This document shows positions 1 through 5,122 of a stretch of 5,122 bases of DNA, one piece after another. This DNA is from AWTP1-13 sp036280295 (GTDB lineage Bacteria > Pseudomonadota > Alphaproteobacteria > Rhizobiales > Hyphomicrobiaceae). How positions within the stretch are numbered: the first letter of the stretch is position 1; each line of letters begins with the position of its first letter. Where the stretch lies: positions 1 through 5,122 of the forward strand of contig DASURA010000253.1 in NCBI GenBank assembly GCA_036280295.1, given 5' to 3'. Under the pieces are notes generated by a model. The model was not told the DNA's origin, ran no database searches, and saw only the letters and a program-made list of their open reading frames with translations. The translations under genes and the position numbers were made by a program.

Positions 1-685
1 GCTGCAGGAGGGCGAATACACCACGATCGGCGGACGCACCTCGATCAAGACCGACGTACGCATTATCGCCGCCACGCACCGGGAGCTGAAGACGCAGATC
101 CAGCAGGGCCTGTTCCGGGAGGACCTGTTCTACCGCCTCAATGTGGTGCCGCTGCGGCTGCCACCCCTGCGCGAGCGCCTGGAGGACGTGGGTGACCTGG
201 TGCGCCATTTCCTGCGCCAGACCGCCAAGGTCGGCCTCGGCCAGAAGACCATCGAGCAGGCGGCGATCGAGCGCATGAAACGCTACCACTGGCCCGGCAA
301 CGTCCGTGAGCTGGAGAACCTGGTGCGGCGCATGGCGGCGCTGCATCCGGAGGACATCCTCACCGCCGAGATCATCGAGTCCGAGCTGGCAGAAGCGGCT
401 CCCCCGCCGGCCCCTGACGAGAGCGGCAAGAGCCCGCGTGAGTTGTCGGAGATGGTTGAGCGCTACCTGGCCGGCCACTTCGCCAGCTACGGCCGCGATC
501 TGCCGCCGGCCGGCCTCTACGACCGCATCCTGCAGCACGTTGAGCGGCCGTTGCTGATGGCGGCGCTCGCCGCCACCAGGGGAAACCAGATCCGCGCCGC
601 GGCGCTGCTGGGGTTGAACCGGAACACGCTGAGGAAGAAGATCCGCGATCTGGATATCCAGGTGTTCCGGACGCCGGCGGGGTAG
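1..685 (+). CDS. ntrC: NtrC nitrogen-regulation response regulator, C-terminal part (5' partial)
   Basis: This is the 3' end of a sigma-54 activator gene, read in frame from base 2 and ending at TAG 683-685; 227 residues are visible of a family length near 480. Visible residues 1-115 are the end of the AAA+ ATPase domain. FREDLFYRL (about 38-46) carries the arginine-finger region, RLPPLRER follows at about 52-59, and WPGNVRELEN (about 97-106) is the sensor II segment. A proline- and acid-rich linker comes next, then a Fis-type helix-turn-helix at about 182-219 with TRGNQIRAAALLGLNRNTLR. The end RKKIRDLDIQVFR is typical of alphaproteobacterial NtrC. The receiver domain, Walker motifs and GAFTGA loop lie upstream of the window. 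In the family, phosphorylation by NtrB makes NtrC activate sigma-54 promoters of nitrogen-assimilation genes such as glnA and glnK. The GTG at 143 is internal, not a start. NtrX is the main alternative, but the C-terminus favours NtrC. The usual ntrY-ntrX do not follow. Confidence 0.93.
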   Translation, partial: LQEGEYTTIGGRTSIKTDVRIIAATHRELKTQIQQGLFREDLFYRLNVVPLRLPPLRERLEDVGDLVRHFLRQTAKVGLGQKTIEQAAIERMKRYHWPGNVRELENLVRRMAALHPEDILTAEIIESELAEAAPPPAPDESGKSPRELSEMVERYLAGHFASYGRDLPPAGLYDRILQHVERPLLMAALAATRGNQIRAAALLGLNRNTLRKKIRDLDIQVFRTPAG

Positions 686-692
686 GCGTGTA

Positions 693-742
693 GGATGCGA
701 GAAGGCGCAAGCCGCGGCGCACCGGAACCCCGCCTCGCTTGC
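693..742. repeat. Intergenic inverted-repeat element just after ntrC
   Basis: Eight bases after the ntrC stop, GGATGCG (693-699) can pair with CGCACC (718-723) with one bulged A, enclosing an inner GGC-GCAA-GCC hairpin (704-713) whose loop has the GNRA tetraloop pattern. A competing fold pairs GCAAGC (707-712) with GCTTGC (737-742) and GGCG (716-719) with CGCC (731-734). No T-tract follows, so it is not a standard intrinsic terminator. The GTAGGATGCG start resembles short dispersed palindromic repeats common between proteobacterial genes, but this is an impression from memory and no second copy occurs in this window. It may protect the 3' end of the ntrC transcript or be a REP-like element. 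Confidence 0.35.
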
Positions 743-752
743 AACCCGACTG

Positions 753-779
753 ACACGGCGCAACGCGGCTGCGCCTTGT
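753..779. terminator. GC-rich hairpin between convergent genes, possible bidirectional terminator
   Basis: GGCGCA (757-762) pairs perfectly with TGCGCC (770-775) around a 7-nt loop. The stem extends past one C/T mismatch with ACA (753-755) against TGT (777-779). It sits between the ends of two genes that face each other, where a shared terminator is expected. There is no run of T on either side, so termination without a protein factor is doubtful; it could equally be a 3'-end stabilising structure or part of the surrounding repeat cluster. Confidence 0.35.
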
Positions 780-787
780 GGCCCCTA

Positions 788-809
788 CGCGGCGTGCCCT
801 GCCGCCGCG
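788..809. repeat. Perfect 7-bp GC hairpin in the same intergenic cluster
   Basis: CGCGGCG (788-794) and CGCCGCG (803-809) form a perfect 7-bp all-GC stem with an 8-nt loop. It lies 8 nt beyond the previous hairpin, and a 10-bp perfect palindrome (GACCGCGGTC, 823-832) follows. No T-tract is present. Such stems arise easily in GC-rich DNA, so its significance rests mainly on being the third hairpin within about 120 nt of a short non-coding gap. Confidence 0.3.
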
Positions 810-839
810 CCATTGCCAATCTGACCGCGGTCTCCGTTG

Positions 840-964
840 CCAGATGGCCTCCAGCCCTGAAGACAGCTCGATGCGCTCCACCACGCAGCCGACGTCGCGG
901 CCATAGAGCACGCGGGTGACGTTGGGGACCGGGAGCACGATATGGCGAAGTAGACGAAACGCGG
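840..964 (-). pseudogene. Possible decayed gene fragment, weakly ParE/RelE-toxin-like
   Basis: On the minus strand, bases 938-840 read as 33 codons with G or C at the third position in 30 of them, a coding-like bias that fades downstream of 840. The peptide includes NVTRVLYGRDVGCVVERIEL. Just upstream, 964-944 reads PRFVYFA in another frame, and one frameshift near 940 would join the two. ParE/RelE-family toxins end with a beta-strand rich in F/Y followed by a segment like RVLHGxRD, so this could be the remnant of such a C-terminus. The match is short and by eye, and the extra arginine usual before the aspartate is missing. No start codon, antitoxin or intact toxin is present. It begins 4 nt beyond the stop of the transporter gene and is in the same strand and frame as that gene. 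It could also be chance or a remnant of an unrelated gene. Confidence 0.25.
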
Positions 965-968
965 TGTG

Positions 969-3900
969 CTACTCCCCCGCCTCCGTCGCCTCCTCCCTTG
1001 GCGCGTGCGGGCGCTCGAAGCGTGCTGCCAGCCGCCTGCACAGCACGTAGAACACCGGTGTGAACAGCAACCCGAACAGGGTGACGCCGATCATGCCGGC
1101 GAACACCGCAGTGCCGAGCGCCTGGCGCAGCTCGGCGCCGGCGCCGACGGCGCGCACCAGCGGCACCACGCCGAGAATGAACGCCAACGACGTCATGAGA
1201 ATTGGCCGCAACCGGAGCTGCGCGGCCTCGGCGGCGGCCTCCCAGCGGTCGCGGCCCTGGTTCTCCAGCTGGTGCGCGAACTCGACGATCAGGATGGCGT
1301 TCTTGGCGGCGAGGCCGATCAGCACGACGAAGCCAACCTGGGTGAGGATGTTGTTGTCCTGGCCGCGCCAGATCACACCAGTGATGGCGGCGACCAGGCA
1401 CATCGGCACGATCAGGATCACCGCCAGCGGCAAAGTCAGGCTCTCGTATTGCGCCGCCAGGACCAGGAACACGAACACCACCGCCAGGATGAAGGCGAAA
1501 ATGGCCGTGTTGCCGGCCCGGAGCTGCTGGAACGCCAGCGTGGTCCACTCGTAGCTGATGCCCTCCGGCAGGGTCTCCGCGGCAAGCTTCTGCAGCGCCG
1601 CAATCACCTGACCCTGGGAGACGCCCGGCAGCGCCGAGGCGTCGAGCTCCGCGGCCGGATAGAGGTTGTGGCGCGGCACGCGGTAGGAGCCCGACGTATC
1701 GCTGACCGTGGTGAAGCTGCCGAGCGGCACGGTGTCGCCACGCGAGTTGCGCACCCGGATCTTCAAAATGTCCTTAGTATCGAGGCGGTGGCCGGCTTCG
1801 GCCTGGGCGGTGACACGGAAGGTGCGGCCCAGCAGGTTGAAGTCATTGGCGTAGGTGGAGCCGAGATAAGTCTGCAGCGCACCGAACACGTCGCTGACGT
1901 TGACGCCCAGCATCTGCGCCTTGACGCGATCGATGTCGAGAAAGAGCTGCGGCGTCGACGTCTCGAACAGCGAGAACACCTGCGTGAGGCCCGGGATCTG
2001 TGACGCCTTGGCGACCATGTCGTTGACCGCCTTCTGCAGCGTCTCCTGCCCGACCCCAGTGCGGTCCTGGATCATCATGCGCACGCCGCCGGCGTTGCCG
2101 ATGCCGCGCACTGGCGGCGGCTGCACCACCAGCACCAGGCCCTCCTCGATGCTGGAGAAGCGCTTGAACAGCTCGGCCTGGATCGCCGGCGCCGATTGCG
2201 TGGGATCGTGCGCGCGCTCGGCGAAAGGCTTCAGCACGATGAAGACGGCGCCGGCGTTGGGGGCGTTGGTGAAGGTGGCGCCAGAAAAGCCGACGATGTT
2301 GACGGCGTGGGCGACGCCCGGGGTCGCCAGCGCCAGCTCGGTGACTTTGCGGTTGACCTCGTCGGTGCGCGCGAGCGCCGCAGCCGGCGGCAGTTGCACC
2401 ACGCCGATCAGGTAGCCCACGTCCTGGTTCGGGATGAAGCCGACCGGCGTCTTGCGGAACTCGTTGAGGCCATAGGCCAGGATGGCACCATAGGCGAGCA
2501 GCATGAGCAGGGCGATGCGCACCAGCCGGCGCGTGAGCCAGCCATAGCCGCCGGCCAGCCCGTCGAACAGGCCGTTGAAGGCGCGGAAGAAGAGCCGTGC
2601 CGGCCACGCCCACCACGGCACCCGCTCGTGTGCGGTGTGCGGCCTGAGCAGCAGCGCGCACATGGCGGGCGAGAGGGTGAGCGATACGACCAGCGAGATG
2701 ACGGTCGCTCCGGCAATGGTGAGGGCGAACTGCTGGTAGAACTGGCCGGAGATGCCGGTGATGAAGGCGGTTGGAACGAATACCGCCGTCAGCACCAGGG
2801 CGATGGCGATCAGCGCCGCGCCCACCTCATCCATGCTGCGGATCGCGGCCTCGGGCGGGGAAAAGCCTCGGGCGATATTGCGCTCGACGTTCTCCACCAC
2901 GACGATGGCGTCGTCGACGACGATGCCGATCGCCAGCACCAGGCCGAACAGCGAGAGGTTGTTCAGCGAGAAGCCGAACAAATCCATGACGAAAAAGGTG
3001 CCGATCAGCGACACCGGGATGGCGACCAGCGGAATGATCGCCGCGCGCCAGGTCTGCAGGAACAGCACCACCACCAGCACCACCAGCACGATCGCCTCCA
3101 GGATGGTCTGCCAGACGGCGTCGACGGACTGCTGGATGAACTGGGTGGGGTTATAGACGACGGTGTACTTGAGGCCGGGCGGGAAATTTTTGGCCAGCTC
3201 GTCCATCTTCTGCTGCACCGCCTTCGCGGCCTCCAGCGCATTTGAGCCTGGCCGCTGGAAAATGCCGATGCCGATCGCCGGGTCGCGGTCGAGGTAGGAG
3301 TTGGAGTTATAGTCGAGCGCGGCAAGCTCTACCCGGCCCACGTCCTTGACGCGGACGACGGCGTTCTCGGTCTGCTTGACGACGATATCAGCGAACTGGG
3401 CGGGGTCATCGAGGCGGCCGAGTGTTCGCACGGAGATCTCGAAGGCGCCAGGCTGATCGACCGGCGGCTGGTTAAGCACGCCAGCGGCCACTTGCACGTT
3501 CTGCGCCTGCAGCGCCGTCACCACGTCGCCGGCCGTGAGCCCGAGCGTCTGCAGCCGGTCCGGATTTAGCCAGACCCGCATGGAGTAATCGCGGCTGCCA
3601 AACACGGTGATGGAGCCGACGCCGTCGATGCGCGAGAGAACATCCGTCACCTGGATGCCGGCGTAGTTGGAGATGAACAGCGTGTCGCGCGTCTTGTCCG
3701 GCGAGTAGAGGTGCACGACCATCATCAGGTCGGGCGACGCCTTGGCGACTGTCACGCCGATATTGCGCACGTCAGCCGGCACGCGCGGCAGCGCGGTCTG
3801 GACGCGGTTCTGCGTCTGTACCTGGGCGATGTCGAGATTGGTGCCGAGGTCGAATGTAACGGCGATGGAGAAGCGCCCGTCTCCCGTCGAGTTCGACGAG

Positions 3901-4139
3901 ATGTAGAGCATGTGCTCGACGCCGTTCACCTGCTGCTCGATCGGCGCCACCACGGTGTTGGCGACCACGTCGGCGCTGGCGCCGGGGTACTGGCCCGTGA
4001 TGTTGACGGTGGGCGGCGCGATCTCCGGGAACTGCGCCACCGGCAGGCGCCACAGCGAGACGAGTCCGAGGATGATGAAGACGATCGAGACGACGGCCGC
4101 AAAGATCGGCCGATCGATGAAGAAGTGGGAGATGCGCAT
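969..4139 (-). CDS. RND-family (HAE1) multidrug efflux transporter, inner-membrane subunit, MexF/OqxB-like
   Basis: Complete 1056-residue inner-membrane pump that, in this family, exchanges protons for drugs or other amphiphilic compounds and passes them to a periplasmic adaptor and outer-membrane channel. It starts FFIDRPIFA and has the duplicated RND layout: a membrane helix at about 10-29, a first periplasmic porter/docking region (about 30-335), helices at about 340-362, 366-386, 393-418, 437-459, 465-496 and 541-558, a second periplasmic region (about 560-870), then helices at about 877-897, 903-924, 931-955, 979-997 and 1008-1034. Proton-relay residues are all present: D409 and D410 in GIVVDDAIVVVENVER, K946 in GLAAKNAILIVEFA, and R976 in RLRPILMTS, matching AcrB D407, D408, K940 and R971. 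LFLQTWRA, GFIPNQDVGYLI and PPPVRGIG resemble MexF/OqxB more than AcrB. The ATG at 4139 is supported by a GA-rich Shine-Dalgarno and the conserved N-terminus. It follows the adaptor gene by 23 nt and runs convergent to ntrC. No frameshift is seen. Substrates cannot be predicted. Confidence 0.96.
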   Translation of the reverse strand: MRISHFFIDRPIFAAVVSIVFIILGLVSLWRLPVAQFPEIAPPTVNITGQYPGASADVVANTVVAPIEQQVNGVEHMLYISSNSTGDGRFSIAVTFDLGTNLDIAQVQTQNRVQTALPRVPADVRNIGVTVAKASPDLMMVVHLYSPDKTRDTLFISNYAGIQVTDVLSRIDGVGSITVFGSRDYSMRVWLNPDRLQTLGLTAGDVVTALQAQNVQVAAGVLNQPPVDQPGAFEISVRTLGRLDDPAQFADIVVKQTENAVVRVKDVGRVELAALDYNSNSYLDRDPAIGIGIFQRPGSNALEAAKAVQQKMDELAKNFPPGLKYTVVYNPTQFIQQSVDAVWQTILEAIVLVVLVVVLFLQTWRAAIIPLVAIPVSLIGTFFVMDLFGFSLNNLSLFGLVLAIGIVVDDAIVVVENVERNIARGFSPPEAAIRSMDEVGAALIAIALVLTAVFVPTAFITGISGQFYQQFALTIAGATVISLVVSLTLSPAMCALLLRPHTAHERVPWWAWPARLFFRAFNGLFDGLAGGYGWLTRRLVRIALLMLLAYGAILAYGLNEFRKTPVGFIPNQDVGYLIGVVQLPPAAALARTDEVNRKVTELALATPGVAHAVNIVGFSGATFTNAPNAGAVFIVLKPFAERAHDPTQSAPAIQAELFKRFSSIEEGLVLVVQPPPVRGIGNAGGVRMMIQDRTGVGQETLQKAVNDMVAKASQIPGLTQVFSLFETSTPQLFLDIDRVKAQMLGVNVSDVFGALQTYLGSTYANDFNLLGRTFRVTAQAEAGHRLDTKDILKIRVRNSRGDTVPLGSFTTVSDTSGSYRVPRHNLYPAAELDASALPGVSQGQVIAALQKLAAETLPEGISYEWTTLAFQQLRAGNTAIFAFILAVVFVFLVLAAQYESLTLPLAVILIVPMCLVAAITGVIWRGQDNNILTQVGFVVLIGLAAKNAILIVEFAHQLENQGRDRWEAAAEAAQLRLRPILMTSLAFILGVVPLVRAVGAGAELRQALGTAVFAGMIGVTLFGLLFTPVFYVLCRRLAARFERPHAPREEATEAGE

Positions 4140-4146
4140 AGGCCCG

Positions 4147-4156
4147 CCCCCCCTTC
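4147..4156 (-). promoter_or_regulatory. Shine-Dalgarno-like sequence for the RND transporter gene
   Basis: In the 23-nt gap between the adaptor stop (4163-4165) and the transporter ATG (4139-4137), the minus strand reads GAAGGGGGGG. Its GAAGG part (4156-4152) lies about 12 nt before the ATG, and the G-run extends to 7 nt before it. This fixes the transporter start and suggests coupled translation of the two genes. The seven-G run is an unusual homopolymer, but it lies outside both reading frames. Confidence 0.6.
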
Positions 4157-4162
4157 AACCGG

Positions 4163-5122
4163 TCAACGCAGGGGTGTAGCCGATGGATCGCGCTCCAGCA
4201 CTGCGGAGGCGGTCGACATCTCGGGTGTGACCTTGGCGCCAGGCCGGGCGCGCATCAGCCCGTTGACGACCACGCGGTCATCGGCCTCCAGCCCCGAGGC
4301 GATCACGCGCAGGCCGTCGATCACCGGACCGAGGGTCACGATCCTGGCCTGCGCCACGTTCTGGTCATCGACCACCAGCACGTATTTGCGCACCTGCTCG
4401 GTGCCGATGGCGACGTCGGGCACCAGCAGCGCCTCGGCCGGCGGACCAGCCGCCACCTGGATGCGACCGAACATGCCGGGCGTGAACATGCCGTTCGGAT
4501 TCGCGAACACGGCGCGTGCGCGGATCGTGCCGGAGGACGTATCGATGGCATTGTCGATGAAATCCATATGACCGGGATGCGAGAAGATCTGCTCGTCCAG
4601 CAGCTTCAGCTTCACGGGCACCTTGCCGGCGTTGTTGATCTTCGCCGTACCGCTATTCTTCATCATGCGCTGGTACCGCAGGAAGGATCCCTCGTCCGCG
4701 GTAAACTCGAAGCGGATGGGATCGGTGGATTGGATAGTCGCGAGCAGCGTGGTGGTGCCCGTCACCCCTCCCAGCACCAGATTGCCCGGCGACACGCGCC
4801 GGTCGCCGATCCGCCCGGAGACCGGGGCGCGGAGCTCGGTGTAATCGAGGTTGATCGCCGCCTCGTTCACGGCCGCCTCCTGCGCGGCGACATTGGCCTC
4901 GGCGACGGCCTTGTTCTGCACGCGCTGATCGTAGGTCTGCTGGCTGATGACGTTGCGCCCCACCAGCTCCTTGCCGCGCGCGAGATCGGTGGCGGCGAAG
5001 GCGAGATTGGCCTTGGCCTGGGCCAGGTTGGCCTTCGCTTGCTGCAGGGCGGCCTGGAATGGCCGGCGGTCGAGAGTGAAGAGCAGATCTCCCTGCTTGA
5101 CCAGCTGCCCGTCGGTGAAGTG
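4163..5122 (-). CDS. RND efflux periplasmic adaptor (membrane fusion protein), N-terminus missing
   Basis: The frame is open from the right edge to the TGA at 4165-4163, giving 319 visible residues; adaptors of this family are usually about 380-400, so the signal sequence and first beta-strands lie outside. Visible parts in order: the end of the first lipoyl half (DGQLVKQGDLLFTLDRRPF, about 4-22), an alpha-helical hairpin rich in Ala, Gln and Lys (about 22-92), the second lipoyl half (LDYTELRAPVSGRIGDR, about 92-108), a beta-barrel domain (about 125-215) including GTIRARAVF and NGMFTPGMFGRI, and a membrane-proximal domain (about 220-300). The family bridges the RND pump to the outer-membrane channel across the periplasm, with the helical hairpin touching the channel. 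The V before GRNVISQQ, encoded by GTG at 4963, is internal and not a start. It is the promoter-proximal gene of the visible operon. Sequence type is AcrA/MexE-like; pairing with the adjacent MexF/OqxB-like pump favours a MexE/OqxA-type partner. Confidence 0.94.
   Translation of the reverse strand, partial: HFTDGQLVKQGDLLFTLDRRPFQAALQQAKANLAQAKANLAFAATDLARGKELVGRNVISQQTYDQRVQNKAVAEANVAAQEAAVNEAAINLDYTELRAPVSGRIGDRRVSPGNLVLGGVTGTTTLLATIQSTDPIRFEFTADEGSFLRYQRMMKNSGTAKINNAGKVPVKLKLLDEQIFSHPGHMDFIDNAIDTSSGTIRARAVFANPNGMFTPGMFGRIQVAAGPPAEALLVPDVAIGTEQVRKYVLVVDDQNVAQARIVTLGPVIDGLRVIASGLEADDRVVVNGLMRARPGAKVTPEMSTASAVLERDPSATPLR

Noticed and set aside
143..145. GTG as a start codon for a short 180-residue protein
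   Set aside because: The same frame is open to the left edge and upstream residues continue the AAA+ domain of NtrC, so this is an internal valine.
695..919. A 74-codon plus-strand open frame in the gap
   Set aside because: It has no ribosome-binding site, an R/A/P-rich product and no domain, and it overlaps the hairpin cluster. The opposite strand gives the better coding signal at its 3' end.
372..938. A 188-codon minus-strand open frame running from the gap into ntrC
   Set aside because: Only its first 33 codons (938-840) show coding-like third-base bias. The rest is arginine/serine-rich and lies antisense to ntrC, so it is not a whole gene.
966..2003. A 345-codon open frame on the plus strand, antisense to the 3' part of the pump gene
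   Set aside because: Its product is a low-complexity run rich in R, H, Q, E and D with no recognisable domain. It is the expected antisense shadow of GC-biased codons in a real gene; the minus-strand frame is clearly the RND transporter.
2196..3245. A 349-codon open frame on the plus strand, antisense to the middle of the pump gene
   Set aside because: It has the same antisense pattern, with a D/H/Q/R-rich composition and no domain. It lies opposite the membrane helices and porter domain of the transporter.
4961..4963. GTG as the start of the adaptor gene
   Set aside because: The frame continues upstream to the window edge with a convincing lipoyl half-motif and helical hairpin, so the codon is an internal valine.
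1..5122. RNA genes, CRISPR arrays, insertion sequences or an undescribed defence or biosynthetic system
   Set aside because: No tRNA-like folds, regularly spaced repeats, transposase motifs or unrecognised intact genes were seen. All long coding sequence is explained by NtrC, an RND pump and its adaptor.

Overview
The window reads as chromosomal DNA from a high-GC alphaproteobacterium, most likely of the Rhizobiales/Hyphomicrobiales type. The evidence is the strong G/C preference at third codon positions and the C-terminal half of an NtrC whose inter-domain linker and DNA-binding end match the alphaproteobacterial form rather than the enterobacterial one. Genus cannot be set from this sequence.

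Layout: (1) 1-685, plus strand, is the 3' part of ntrC, the sigma-54-dependent response regulator of nitrogen control. It enters from outside the window and ends at a TAG. (2) 686-968 is a 283-bp gap between convergent genes. It holds a cluster of GC-rich hairpins (about 693-809), none with a T-tract, and a short minus-strand stretch (about 840-964) that looks like a decayed piece of coding sequence, with a weak resemblance to the end of a ParE/RelE-type toxin. (3) 969-4139, minus strand, is a complete 1056-residue RND inner-membrane efflux transporter of the HAE1 family, closest by eye to MexF/OqxB. (4) 4163 to the right edge, minus strand, is its periplasmic adaptor (membrane fusion protein), missing its N-terminus at the window edge.

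The adaptor and transporter are transcribed leftward as an operon, 23 nt apart, with a Shine-Dalgarno-like sequence in the gap. Together they would form the inner-membrane and periplasmic parts of a proton-driven tripartite multidrug pump. No outer-membrane channel gene lies downstream of the transporter, so the channel must come from upstream of the adaptor or from elsewhere in the genome. No regulator or promoter of the pump is visible; both would lie beyond the right edge.

I found no clearly undescribed system. The most informative points are the absence of ntrY-ntrX after ntrC, the possible toxin-gene remnant directly against the end of the transporter gene, and the hairpin cluster. Together they suggest that the boundary between the nitrogen-control locus and the efflux operon is a rearrangement or insertion junction.
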